Program-made: the position numbers and the translations under genes
Origin: Cephalotus follicularis
Taxonomy: Eukaryota; Streptophyta; Magnoliopsida; Oxalidales; Cephalotaceae
DNA: 64,000 bases
Reading direction: 5' to 3'
NCBI GenBank assembly: GCA_001972305.1
Contig: BDDD01005853.1
Span: 35,453-99,452 of the forward strand
Shown here: positions 37,173 to 49,980 of the stretch, one piece after another
Position numbering within the stretch: position 1 is the first letter of the stretch
Layout of the letters: each line of letters begins with the position of its first letter
The notes under the pieces: generated by a model
The model's input: the letters and a program-made list of their open reading frames with translations, nothing else
Told to the model about the DNA's origin: nothing
Database searches by the model: none

Positions 37173-37638
37173 AGTCCTCCACATGTGTTGATTTAATTTG
37201 TTGGAAAAAACGCTTGATACCCCGAAGAAAGTACTGGATCTAGGTTTTCTGGTCTTTCCTGCACAAAAAAAAGGTAAACTATCAAAAATCCAGGAGTTTT
37301 CACTCCCGGGGACCCTCCGATACTTAAGTTAGTTGATAACAGAGAAGACAATGACAGTGTATGGTGTCTTGGCCGACCCCCATGTAGTCTCTCTTGGGGG
37401 TGTTTATAGACTAACCTGGTGGTAATTCCCTCTGAACTGCTAACGTAATGGAGGTGATTACGGGTCCCTAGATAAGGCTGGACTCTAGGCCATAAGAGTC
37501 CTAAAAAGGAGTATTCTCTTGGAATTCTCAGCCATATCCTTATCTTGGAATTGAGGAGTTATTGTTTAATAATGGGAACTGTTGTATCTAGGTGACACAT
37601 GTCAGTGTCAGGATTTACATAAGAATTTTTTTATATCA
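37173..37638 (-). repeat. 3' LTR of element 3, main fragment
   Basis: Continues from the 27-bp piece 28831-28857 and ends TATATCA, followed by the polypurine-tract complement TATGCCCCCCTG. About one base in ten differs from 49477-49975. Confidence 0.85.
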
Positions 37639-37924
37639 TATGCCCCCCTGATCCTTCTTCTCTGGGCTTCGTAGAGGAGGAGGAACATTTACGAGATGAT
37701 CTTTCTGAAGAGAAGCAGTTGACAAAGCCCTTGCAGACTTCAAAACTTCGTCTGAGTATCTTTGGTTGGAGCAGTGGAAGACTTCAGGGCTTCAGCAGGG
37801 TTTCGGGGAACAATAGATGAGGCCGCAGACCAGTATACTGCTTTTTCAGACTTAGAGAGCTGCAGTCCTGTATCAAGGACTATGACTGCTCCCTTGGGAG
37901 TTTTTTATTAAGATTGTATTAAAG

Positions 37925-38040
37925 TTTTAGTCTGCTAGAGCCTTAGAGACTTAGTCTGCTCGAGCCTTAGTCTGCCCCGAGCCTTTGTCTGCTCGAGACT
38001 TAGTCTGCTCGAGACTTAATATGCTCGAGACTTTAGAGCT
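37925..38040. repeat. Short tandem repeat TTAGTCTGCTCGAG(A/C)CT
   Basis: Five to six imperfect units of about 17-25 bp within the 3' untranslated part of element 3. Homologous non-coding DNA recurs at 43640-43790. Confidence 0.65.
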
Positions 38041-38394
38041 ATGATCCTATATCAAGGGTCTGCTCTGATTTCTCCTTTGAGAGTCTTTTTTTGTGGGAGT
38101 TGTGTTGTGAAGGATCAAATGCGGAATGGTTCATTTGTGGAATTAGGGTTTAGGGTTAGATTTCAAAACTTTTTATCTAAATAGTCACCAAGTAATGTGA
38201 CATCCTAAATCCTATGTCCATGTAATACCTCGTTTGTCCATATACATATTTTCGGGCTTTTTAATCTGTTTTGTTAAGTGGTTTGTCTATTTTGTTTTTG
38301 TCATGATGGTTTGGGTTGATTGATACCAGCATTGGGCCTTTTGGATAATTGTTAGAATGTGTAAATGGATAAATAAAATTATTTATGTGTTAAG

Positions 38395-38735
38395 CGCCGA
38401 CGGTTTACGAAAGCGTCGATGCTTTGAACATTAAATCTTTGACACTTGGACCCCTTCTAACGCCGGTTAAAACCAGTGCGTTTTCAATTTGGACAAACTT
38501 CCCAGACCGATGACGCTTCGACAAAAGCGGTAGCGCTTGGATGTAACCGATGACGCTCTAACTGTAAGCTTCGACGCTTTGAAGTCAAGCATTTTGTTTG
38601 ACCTGAACGAGACCCCAAAGCGGCGACGCTTGAAGAGAAGCGTCAGCGCTTTGCCCAGCATATTAGATGAAGAACCTTGGACAAATCTATAAGCGGCGAC
38701 GCTTGGAGATGAAGCGCCGAAGCTTTGGACTACAG
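38395..38735. repeat. Degenerate GCGACGCTT / AAGCGTCG repeat cluster
   Basis: At least eight words of the type GGCGACGCTTGGAG or AAGCGTCAGCGCTTTG, in both orientations, spaced about 20-60 bases apart within the LTR-like unit. Confidence 0.6.
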
Positions 38736-40240
38736 ATTAGTTGCAGAAGTTAATGTTTTGTCTCGTTATGAATAAATTAAATGGATTAAGAGATATGTGT
38801 CAAGCCATGGTGTGAGGACTTAAGATATTTTGATGATAAAGGGGACATGTGTCATCAATTGGGTGGAGGAATTGTGCACATGGGCAACTAAGGGGGGGAC
38901 AACTCACATGGGTGACATCATTTGAGGCAAGGTAGCATGGTGACTCATTATGCAATCTTGCACCCCAAGTCTTGATGACTTATGCAAGGAGGAAGCTTGC
39001 ACCCCAAGTCTTGATGACTTACCTAAGGAAACCTGCACCCCAAGTTTCATTCTCCTATATATATATGTGTAGTTTTGGCATGGAAATGGGTTAGTTTCTA
39101 CTGGGTTTTGGAGAGGAGAATTTAGCTAAGAGGAAGAAAGGAGGAGATTGAGGCAAGGTAAGGATTTCTACCTTCTTTCTAATATATCAATGCTCTGTTT
39201 TTCTTCCGATAAATGAATAGTAGATTGTTTTATTCATATCTTGCTCGTTTCTAGATGAAATTTTGAATGGTTGGATGTTTAGGAAACTTTAGGATGTCCT
39301 CTTTAAATGTTATGTTCTGTACATTTAAATTCTGCCGATTTCTTGACAAGAATGCATGTTTAAAATTACTGTTTGGGTACTGTTTTCTACTGTTTTATTT
39401 CTGGATTATGCAACAATTTCTTTTATTCATATATTGCTCGTTTATTGATGAAATTTAAAATGGTTGGATATTTTGGAAACCTTAGGATGTCCTCTAAAAC
39501 TGTTATGTTTTGTATGTGTCAAAATTCTGTCAAATTCTTAACGTAAATCATTGTTCAAAATTACTGCTCATGTCATGTTTTCATATGAAATTAGAGACTT
39601 TAAAAATTTGCTGCAACTTCGTTTCTACACCAAAAATTATGAACTTTACCTTTCTAGAATCTGTGAAACGTCTACTTTAACTTTGATGTTTTATGTTTTC
39701 TCTGAAAATGACTACGTATATACAAAAAATTAGTTTTTGAAATAGTTGATATGTTCATAAATTCTGTTTTACTTGGTGAAAATGTACGGATTTTGTTATC
39801 AGATGTTTGTTTGATTTTTATAAATTGAGTATGACTTTTACTATCGGAAGTATGCTAAACGAGTATGACTTTCACTTACGAAAGTATACGGATTTTTTTT
39901 TTTGATATCGAACATGACTTTCACTATCGAAGTATGTTAAACGAACATGACTTTCACATTAGGAAGTATGTTAATATTTTTTTGAAATAATGACATACAG
40001 AGATATTTGTTTCCTACCTATGGAGGTACCATAGGCATGTCATAGGCCTGGCATGGGGACATGACACTTCCGTAGCGGTGTGATTAGTCTACGACGTCTC
40101 TTTATATCTTGTGATAGGATATGGTCAATTGAGGCGTATGGGTTAACTCTAGATTTTGTTATCAAATTCGGATTTAGGGATTGATTGTGTAGTGCCGTAC
40201 ACGTCTTTTAAGTCATAGCATGTAGGCCTTGCAAACCCCT

Positions 40241-40281
<41 letters not shown>
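40241..40281. repeat. TGTG(TA)nCACA microsatellite
   Basis: A self-complementary run, GTGTGTA then TA repeats then TACACACA, inside the LTR-like unit. Confidence 0.9.
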
Positions 40282-43200
40282 TCGAACTCAGATCTCTGTT
40301 ATGGAATTATTTAATCGGATATTTATGATTTTTCAGAATTGGATTGTGAAAATTGGATATTGTTTCGGATATTGTTTTGAAATTCAAATTTTGCTTTGAA
40401 TCTTGAATATTGCTTATGAAATCAGATTTTGCTTTCAGATTTTGTTTTTGTATTTTGCTTTCTGATTTTATTTTCGGATTATGCTTTCGGATATTGTTTT
40501 GAAAATCAGACTTTGCATATTTTTGATTTAAAATTTCAGATACTTCCTGTTTTGTTTAAATCATAGTTCTATGTTATATATTCCTTATCCTTACTGAGGT
40601 TTGCTCAGCCGCGTTTTATTTTCCATGCGGGAGGTTTTCAGGAGCATCATGCGAATGTGTGAAAGAGATGTCATCCTATGTTTAAGGATCATCTAGGAGA
40701 TTGGTCCGTTTATGTTTTTATTGTCTTATGGTCACGTTAGGGCCTGACTTTTAAGCAGTGTTATGTTCTTCAGTTTATGACTTTGGTTATGATATTTAGA
40801 TTCTGTTTCGGACTATGATATATTAAATGATTTTATTTCAGACCACCACGTTAAATGAATAAAGTCGAGTTTTGTTATGTATATGTTTTGTTTAGTTCTG
40901 TATTATGACCTGTAAGGGCTCCCATCGTTCAGGGGTGTTATAGTCCACAATTGACTTAATAAGGCTAAGGATCTTCTAATGTAGCAATAAATTGAACCAA
41001 TTATGGGCTCCAAGCATAGATAAGGTTCGGGTGGAGCTAGGGTTTCACTAACCCTAACTTTAGGTACACCAAAATTAGGGCTAGGGTTTGCACACCAAAA
41101 CTCTAGAATCAGAACCCTTGAAACCCAAACCCTTAGGGTTTTCTAGGGTTCCAATAATGGAACATTAGGATTCGGGTAGGGTTAAGAAACCCTAGCACAA
41201 ACCCGAATCCATCAATCACCAAAAACCACAAAAACAAATATGATAAAAGAAAGATTATAAGCCTTTACCTAAGGTATTCCACTCCTTCCTCTAAGTGCTC
41301 CCTCTATACTTTAATCCAAGCTCCATCTTCATGAAAATGGTTCTTCAACTCACGGCCAAGAGCATCCAAAAGGTTGGAGGCCTACAAAGTGTTTAACATA
41401 TACTAATATCACTATAAGTAAAGGTTGGATGCAAGGCACAAACAAACTCCACTTAAAGTGATAATGGAGGGTAAGAGGAGATTAATTTTCCCTTCTCTCT
41501 TCAAGAGCTTCAGAGCTCTTATTGTGTCTTCTCATGGAAGATAAGAGACGGCTATAGATGAAGAGAGAAAGAGAGAGCTCTATGGGTGAAAAGAAGGAAG
41601 AATGAGAGAATTCTTAATTAACCAAGTGTGCTTGTTAAGACATGTAGGATATATAATATCCTTTTTCTTTTCCTTCAAGTATACGACTTAACAAAAAATC
41701 CTCTCTTCATGTACCCATATGGCCGATGCTTTTACAAGGCCAAAAGAAGCCAAGACTAAGTCCATTAAGCATGACAAACACACCTTGGACCAAGTCAATA
41801 TTAATAGGCTATGCATATTTACATTTGGGTAATTTTATGCACACATTAGGCCGGCCTTTTCATAGGCATTTTTAAGGCCCAATTTTGGCTCATTAAGGGA
41901 TAGTAAATCCCAAGCCCAATATGCTTTAAAGACCTTAAACTCTCTCTACCAATAAATGCTCATTGCACTTATTAGTTGAACAAACAACCCCTTGCTCGGA
42001 ACATTTTATTATCATGATGCTGGAATTCACTTCTAAAGAAGTGACATGTTCAGCAAATAAAAATGCTTACTTGCAAAGCAACATCTCCTAGATGCTAACC
42101 TCTCACTAAATGATATGTCTCCCAACATATCAATCTGTTCCAAAATCAGGTGGAACCCGAAAGTCTGGTTGGATTCTGGTACAATGATAAGCTTCCCAGA
42201 AATCACAGGGTTCTGGTACCACCATCCTAATAGTCCCCGACTATTAAAATATCCTCGGTATGATTCCCAATCATCCCCCGGATACGTGGACCAAAGTTCC
42301 ACGTCTATCATCCGTTAGCCAGATAACTAGTGCTTTATTCTCATCATCGGTCTATGTGTCATGTGTCCCTCGTCATACTTGGCTCTGACCGCAGACTAGG
42401 TTTGGATAAATGTCAACTCTAGGTAATACCGCGATAACTATAAATCTATGAACGCACTGAGACTATCGACATACCTCCCCAGAAACCCTGTTTCAAGTCT
42501 GCCTGCACCTGGCCAGGATTTTAGTCATCAACGGTCACAGATATTATAAAGCCGATCACCCTCATTATAGGTGTGACGATCCCTTATTGCGCACTTGCCC
42601 ATACATCTCAATGTAGCTCCCACAAGACCTAAAGACAACCCTTTTGCCAGCTTGTGGCTAGAATTGGGAAGGGCAGAAATCAAAGCCAAGTGGTTACTAC
42701 ACAATGCATGCCTGCCGCTCAGGTCTAAGGAAACAACGCAGGTCACGTATGACCTACTAGTCACCCATGGACTGTACACTACCGATACAATAGGAATCCT
42801 ATTGACATATATAATGACCATCCAAATAGGTTTCCTATGGTGGGTCGGTTCAATGTCATGCTATCCAGCATGCATCCCGCATTAGATTTAGGGTGAACCC
42901 AAATGGCAATGAGAGAATCCATCCTCCACTGTCTCCGGGAGTAAGCATAACACGACAAGTCTTCCCGGTTTATCAATTTTCCTAAGAAAGTGAACCTATG
43001 ACTTGGAACATTTTGTCATAAGTGAGTAAGGATTTCATTCTCATAACCTCCCAGACACGAAATCCAACCCCTCGAAGGACATGACGCTATATGTGGATTC
43101 AGTTGATGTGTTAATCAAACTGATCCATTTCGATGGTTTGGGATGTCTACATATAGCATGTGCCATTTTGACTGTAATATGCATTTAAAACATAATTGAA

Positions 43201-43906
43201 ACTAAGAATGTAGATTTAAGAGTGCCATATATATATGCAGCCATCTCGTGGCTTACAAGGACACCCCAATCTAATAAGTTGTTGAAGGTTATTCAGAGGT
43301 TTAAGGACGTGAACATTGAACCTCCTGGTCTGAACCTGGTTGCCTGAGCTTTTTGGGGGGCACTTGTATCAAAGCCCTCAACAAATGAGACTTGATCTTT
43401 GTGAGTTCAAGATTTTAGGTATGGTCTGATAAGTTCTTATAGGTTTACAGGCCAGGATTTCGTACTGGTCTGCTATTTTTCAGACCAGGTCGCTTGAGTT
43501 TTCTAACCCCCATGGAGGCACTTGTATCAAAGCGCTCAGCCAACAAACTTGGTCTTTGTGAGTTCTTATTTGTTCACAAATCAAGATACGATCTAGGTCT
43601 GGTTTGACAAGTTCTTACAGATTGGAGACCAGGATTTCATTGCATTCGCTCCCTTGGGAGTTTTTGAATAAGCTTGTATTAAAGTTTCAGTCTTCTTGAG
43701 ACTGGCAGAGCTGCAGTCCTATACCAAGGACTTGCTCTAACTGCTCCCTTGGGAGTCCTTGATCGAGGAACTATTGAAGGATGTTCAGAGGTTTGAGGAC
43801 ATGAATATTGAACCTCCTGTCCCTTGCGAACTTGGAGATGATTCTTGTATTTAAAGAAAAATCATCTTTATTGAATGAAATGAGTATTTGTACATTTTTT
43901 TATACC

Positions 43907-46900
43907 TCACTGATATTACTTTCTCAAGTGCTCAGAATTCCGAGCTCTAGATATCTCTCTTCCTCCCAAAGTTTTGAGTTTGAACGTTCCTGGTCGGAGG
44001 ATCTTTTTCACCTCATAGGGTCCCTCCTAGTTGGGAGGTAACTTTCCTCGAGTGCCAGTGAGATCAGAGATTGCTGCATTTCTAAGGACTAAGTCTCCCT
44101 CCTTGAGTGGTCTAGGGTTTACCCTTTTGTTATGATAGCGGCTCACCCTTTGCTGGTAGGCTGTCATTCCTATTGCTGCTTTATCTCTGAGCTCTTTCAC
44201 TAAGTCCAGGCCTGCCCTCAAACCCTCTTCATTCTTAGCTTGATTGTAATGTACAGCTCTAGGAGAGTGCATCCCAATCTCTACTGGCATCATGGCTTCA
44301 GATCCAAAACAAAGGCTAAAAGGAGATTCTCCTGTTGTGGTCCGATGAATAGTTCTATAGGCCCATAATACACTCAGGAGTTCCTCTGTCCATCTTCCTT
44401 TGCTAGCTTAGAGACATTTTTTCAAATCTGAGATGATTTCTCTGTTAATGACCTCTGCTTGGCCATTGCTTTGAGGGTAGGATACTGAGGCAAGCCTTTA
44501 TTCAATCCTCCATTCTTTGCAAAAATCTCAGAGGGCTTCACAATCAAATTGCTTCCCATTATCTGAGACAATTACTCTTGCGATCCCAAATCTACAAATG
44601 ATTGATTACCATATGAAGCTTTCCGTCTTCTTCTATGTTATTGTGGCTAGGGGCTCTGTTTCCACCCATTTGGTGAAGTAATCTACTGTCACAATCAAGA
44701 ACTTTCTCTGTCCTGATGCCAGGAGTAATGGTTCCACAAAATCCACTCCCCACTGTGCAAAGGGCCAGGGTGCAGTGATAGAAGTCAAAGGTTTTAAAGG
44801 TCTTCTGCTAATGTTGGCATTCCTTTAACACTTATCACATTTTTGTAATAATTTAATGGCGTCTTCATGCATGGTAGGCCAGAAATAGCCTTGCCTCAGC
44901 AGTTTATTAGATAAGATTCTGCCCCCCGTGTAATTTCCACAAATTTCTTCATGGAGCTCTCTTAGAGCATAATCGACCTCTGAGAGAGGCAAACACCTTA
45001 ACAAATGAAAGGAGAATAACCTTTTGTACAAAACCCTTTCTTTGAATAGGTAGCGGTTGGATCTATACACTCACGTCCTTGCTTCCTCTGGGTCTTTTGG
45101 CAAAATGCCATCTCTGAACCAGCTAATGAATGGAGTCATCTAATTTGGCTCCTGTTGGACATCGATGTCCACCACCTCTAACTCAAAAATACTAGGTCGG
45201 TCTAGATAATCTACCAGCATAGTTTGATTTTTGTTCAATTCTTCTATTGTATCTAACTTCGACAGTAGGTCCGCTCTAGCATTTTCTGCTCTGGGCACTT
45301 TCAAAATCTGGCAGACTTGAAAAGAAAACTTCAACCTCTGTATGTGGGCCAAGTACTTAGCCACGGTATTTTCCCTGGCTTCGCATTATCCACTGACAAG
45401 ACCAACCACCAACTGAGAATCACTAGAGGCTTCGAGTTTTTGAATCTCCAAGTGCTTTGCTATAGTCAGCCCAGAAATCAAAGCTTCCCATTCTGCCTCA
45501 TTGTTCGTTGCTTTGAATCCAAATCTCAGAGTGTACTCTAAAGTCCACCCATCTGGGCTAGTCAGTACCAATCCTGCTCCACTTCTAAAAACGCAGGATG
45601 ACCCATCAACGGACAACTTCCACATGCTCTTCTCACTCTCCTCACTTTCATAGTAGTCTTCTTCCATTGAATCCTCTGTGGGTGTATTGTCTCCCACAAA
45701 ATCAGCCAGAACTTGAGACTTTATTGCTGGTCTAGCTTCATACTTTATCTCGTATTCGCTCAACTCGATAGACCACTTGACTAGCCTTCCTGAAGTGTCT
45801 GGATTTTCAAGCACCTGTCTAAGTGGCTTATCGGTTAACACTTTGATGGTATGGACTTGAAAATAAAGCTTGAGCTTTCTCGCCCCGATAATCAGAGCAT
45901 ATGCATACTTTTCCACCTCTGGGTACCTTCCATAAGCATCGTTCAAGGCCTTGCTTACATAGTACACAAGTCTCTAAAGCTTGTCTCCTTCTCTTACCAG
46001 CATCGCACTTATTGCCCCCAGTACCACAGCTAAATACATATACAAGTCTTCCACATCTTTTGGTTTTGACAACATAGGAGGGGAAGCCAAATATTTCTTC
46101 AGTTCTTCGAAGGCTGCTTGACATTCTTATGTCCAGATGAATCACTTTGGGTCCCTTAATACCTTGAAAAAAGGAAGGCATTTCTCTACTGACTTGGAGA
46201 CGAATCTGCTCAGGGCTGCAATCTTACTGTTTAGCCTCTGCACTTCATTGATTGATTATGGAGGTTTCATGCTTTGTACAGTTGAGATCTTTTCAGGGTT
46301 GGCCTCTATTCCTCTGTTGGAGACCATGAAACCTAGAAACTTTCCAAAGGTGATCCCAAATGTGCACTTGGATGGATTGAGACAAAACCTGTACTTTCTT
46401 AACTTCCCAAAAGTCTCCTCCAAGTCCTTGATATGCGGGCTCCTTACAGGGGTCTTGACGAGCATGTCGTCAATGTAGACTTTCATATTTCTCCCAATTT
46501 GGGGCTGAAATATCTTGTTGACCAATCGTTGGCAGGTTGCTCCAGCATTCTTTAAACTGAAGGGCATGACTTTATAGCAGTACATTCCCTTATCTGTGAT
46601 AAAAGCTATCTTGTTCTCATCTGGTCCGTATATAGGAATTTGATTGTAATCAGAATAAGCATCCAAGAAGCTCGGCATTCTGTAGCCGGAGGTCGCATCC
46701 ACTAGCTGATCAATCTTCGGGAGTAGAAAGTGATCTTTTAGGTAAGCCTTGTTGAGATCTGTGAAGTCTATACACATCATCCACTTACCATTAGCTTTCT
46801 TGATTAGCACCGGGTTCGCTAGTCAGTCAGAGTACTGCACTTCTCTAATAAACCCCGCTTGAATGAGTTTATTCACCTCTGTCTCTATTGCTTGTTGCCT

Positions 46901-49426
46901 CTCTGGGGCAAAGTTTCTCTTCTTCTGCCTGGTCGAGGGCCGCATTGAATCTATACTGAGTTTGTGAACCATTATCTCATGGTTAATCTCCGGGATCTCT
47001 TCTGCAGACCAAACGAATACATCTTTATTATTTTTGAGGAACATAATCAGTTTCTCTTTCTCCACCTCTCCTAGTTGGGAACCCATCTGGAAGACCTTGT
47101 CTGAATTACCTTCTTCTAAAGGCACTTGCACTACATCTTCCACTGGTCGTGGACGCTCAGGTTATACTTCTCCTCTGAGCTCCATATTTGCTATGAGAAA
47201 GGCCTTTCCCTTCCCTTTATTCTTTACAATAGTCTGATAACTCTTCCACACAGCTTGCTAATCTCCTCTGATCTGTCCCACACCAAACCTGGTAGGGAAC
47301 TTCACTAGCAAGTGCCTTGTTAACACCATTGCCTCCATTGCGTTCAATCTTGGGTGCCTGATTATTGTGTTGTAAGGACCTGGTGTATCAACCACCAGGA
47401 AAGTCATTTGCACATGGGTTAGGCGGGGGGATGAGCCTGCAATGACAGACAAGTCAATGGACCCCAATGGATGGACTGTCTCTCCCACAAAACCTATCAT
47501 AGGAGTCTTCACCGGCTTCAGCTGGTATTCAGGAACTCTCAGTTGATCAAAGGCCGGTTTATAGAGGATGTCTGCTGAGCTCCCACTGTCTACGAGGACT
47601 CTCTTCATGGTGAACAACTTCACCACAAGAGTGATCATTACTGGGTCATCATGAGGGAGATGTACTCCCTCCAAATCCGACTCTGAGAAGGTTATCACCT
47701 CCTATTCTCCGCCAATCTTCAACCTTTTTTCCTGTGCGTGTTGTTGCTGCACGGTAAAGGTTGGTCTTGCATAGGCCTTTTTGGCCCGACTGTGATCACC
47801 ACCAGACACGATCCCTCCAGAAATGATGTGTATCACACCTCTAGGTTGTTGCTCCTCTCCCTGCTGTGGAGCTTCTTCTCTGCGCTCCCTTATTCCTTGG
47901 GGAGTATCCCTATCCACATACTTCCTCAGATGACCTTTACGGATTAGGTGCTCAATCTGATTTTTCAAATGCCAGCAGTCTTCCGTATCATACCCATAAC
48001 CGCGGTGGTATCAGTAGTATTTTCTTGAATCCCTATTGTCTGCAGGGGATCTCAATGGAGCTGACCACTGGATTATGACTTTTTCCTTCTCCACTGCAAG
48101 GATTCTGGTCCGCGTCTCCAAGAGAGGGGCGAAATTAGTGCACTTGGGGATCGGTGATCCCCTTTCAGGTGAGTCTCCTCTCTTGGAGAATTTGTGCCTT
48201 AGGTAATCACTCATTAGCTCTGGCCCCATTTTCCTCTTCTGCTTATTCTCTTGACCACTTCTTGGTCGTTCTTCCTTCTCGTGATAATCAAACCAGAAGG
48301 TCTTCCGCTTTCTATCTGTGAGACCCTCCTCTGTATTTACATACTTTTCAGCCCTTTTCAAGAGGTCTGCCATATCTAGAGCAGGCTTCTTCTTCAGGGA
48401 GAAAATGAAAGCTAAGTTATCTCTCAACCCACTGTTCAAGGCTGCCAGAGCAAAAGAAGGTTCCAGGTCCTTTACCATCAGAGATTCCTTATTGAATCGG
48501 GTTAGGTAGTCTCTTAGGAATTCATTTTTTCCCCGCACCACATTGATCAGATGATTTGAGTTCTTTCTCTAGGTGGTGCTGTTAAGGAATTTCGTGACAA
48601 ACATCTCACTGAATTGCTCGAAGTTGGACACTGACTTTGGGGGCAACATGGCGTACCACATCTGAGCTGCGCCCGTTATGGTTGCCGAAAATCCTCGGCG
48701 GAGGACTGCGTTTGAAGCTTGATGCACCAGCATGATCTGGGTGTAATACCTCACATGCTATATTGGGTCAGAGGACCCATCATATTCCCTAAAGGTTGGG
48801 AGTCTAAACCATCTCGGCATAGGCTCCCTAAGTATCTCTGAAGCGAAGGGAGTGCAGTTTATGTTCTGCACCTCTGACAGGTATCCCTTCGTCTTCTCGG
48901 CTCCTTTGAGCCTTTTCTCCATCTCTGCAAACTTCCTATTCATAGTCTGCTCTATATCTTCTTGTCCCCTAAACTTGTTAGAGACCTGTAATGTCCCTCC
49001 GCTTGGTCTGACCGAGTAGTCTGACCCGCTCCTCCGCCATGATTTAGTCCTACGAGACGCGTAGGAACGTGCACGGGACTCCTCCTCGTCTGCTGAGTAA
49101 TCTTCCTCCATCGGATCTTGCTCTAATAGGTCCTGCTGATGATTAATATTATAATCCTTTGCACTGTTAGACTCTGCTCTCAGAGATGTATCAATCTATG
49201 ACTGCCTTAGAAGGTGTTTTGTCCCCCTTAGCGGGTTTCACCTGGCCTCTCGAGGCTGTTGTTGTTCTGGGTCTCATTGGCTTGGTCCAGCCTGATTCTG
49301 GTTGGCCAAATTATTTGCCAGCAAAGTAGTGAGCCTCCTCATTTCTTGGAGGAGCTGGTTAAACTGCTCACTGGTGAGAGGAGCTTGGCCGGGAGTAGCC
49401 ACAAGATTGGTTCTCTTCGGAGGCAT
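43907..49426 (-). pseudogene. Gag-pol remnant of element 3
   Basis: Starts at ATG 49426-49424 (MPPKRT...) and ends at a TGA at 43907-43909. Pieces recognised by homology to elements 1 and 2, in order: gag domain (48750-48020), knuckle region (~47970), protease (DSGSSADIL near 47570), reverse transcriptase with YIDDM (near 46460), RNase H (45967-45690), archaeal-type RNase H (WKLSVDGSS near 45620), integrase finger (45000-44830) and integrase C-terminus (44293-43910). Many stops and frameshifts separate the pieces. No translation product is possible without repair. Confidence 0.9.
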
Positions 49427-49458
49427 CGTTGAATTAATTAAAACAAATCACGTAGTTT

Positions 49459-49476
49459 CCCACAGACGGCGTCAAC
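49459..49476 (-). other. Primer-binding site of element 3
   Basis: Complement of CCCACAGACGGCGTCAAC; one base differs from the site in elements 1 and 2 (GCC versus GTC), supporting a common lineage. Confidence 0.7.
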
Positions 49477-49975
49477 TGTTGATGCAAAAATCAACTTCAC
49501 AACAGTCCTCCACGTGTGGAGATTTGATTTGTTGGGAAAAACGCTTGATGCTCCGAAGAAAGTACTGGATCTAGGTTCCCTGGTCTTCCCTACACACAAA
49601 AAAGGCAGACTGTGGAAAGTTCAGGAGTTTTCACTTCCGGGAACCCCCCGATGCTTAAGTCAGTTGATAGCAGAGAAGACAATGACAATGTATGGTGTCT
49701 TGGTCGACCCCCGTGTAGTCTTTCTTGGGGGTATTTATAGACTAACCTGACGGTAATTTTCTCTGAACTGCTAACATAATGGAGGTGATTATGGATCCCT
49801 AGATAAGGCTGGAGTACTCTAAGTCATAAGAGTCCTAAAAAAGCATATTCTCTTGGAATTATCAGTCATATCCTTATTTTGGAATTGATGAGTTATTGTT
49901 TAATAATCGGAACTGTTGGTTCTAGGTGACATGTGTTAGTGCTAGAATTTACGTAAGAATTTTCTCATACATACA
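49477..49975 (-). repeat. 5' LTR of element 3
   Basis: About 499 bp, TGTTGATGCA...CATACA on the plus strand, uninterrupted. The right end lies in TA-rich DNA; I chose 49975 because it gives the TSD TATAT found at the other side. Confidence 0.8.
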
Positions 49976-49980
49976 TATAT

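Larger units (their letters stand above)
38196..40942 (+). repeat. Probable solo LTR, Tekay-like
   Basis: Begins TGTGACATCC and ends CAGGGGTGTTATA, the form expected for Tekay/Del LTR ends (usually GTGTTACA). It contains a GACGCTT-rich segment and a TGTG(TA)nCACA microsatellite. No TSD was found (AGTAA on the left, GTCCA on the right), so the boundaries are tentative. Confidence 0.45.
38103..43276. mobile_element. Unclassified insertion in the 3' part of element 3
   Basis: Begins TGTTGTGAAGGATC and ends CCAATCTAATA, flanked by AGTTG at 38098-38102 and 43277-43281. The flanking element 3 DNA on both sides is homologous (the GCTCCCTTGGGAG region at 37890 and 43650). The TG...TA ends and 5-bp duplication suggest an LTR-type insertion, but no coding domain was recognised. 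It contains a further LTR-like unit at 38196-40942. 40943-43276 includes AT-rich and CCCTAA-like sequence with no gene that I can identify. Confidence 0.45.
28831..49975 (-). mobile_element. Element 3: old, degenerate Tat-type retrotransposon with nested insertions
   Basis: LTR element on the minus strand. The left (3') LTR is 28831-28857 plus 37173-37638, split by an insertion; the right (5') LTR is 49477-49975. The TSD TATAT occurs at 28826-28830 and 49976-49980, though it lies in TA-rich DNA. The LTRs, about 493 and 499 bp, start TGTTGAT on the plus strand. They differ at roughly one base in ten, so this is the oldest of the three. The primer-binding site complement CCCACAGACGGCGTCAAC is at 49459-49476. 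Gag-pol remnants lie at 49426-43907. After removal of the nested blocks the element is about 7.7 kb. No antisense gene is found in it. Confidence 0.85.

Noticed and set aside
42033-42821. Two 90-odd-codon minus-strand frames in the insertion within element 3
   Set aside because: No domain or compositional sign of coding; sequence looks like non-coding transposon DNA.
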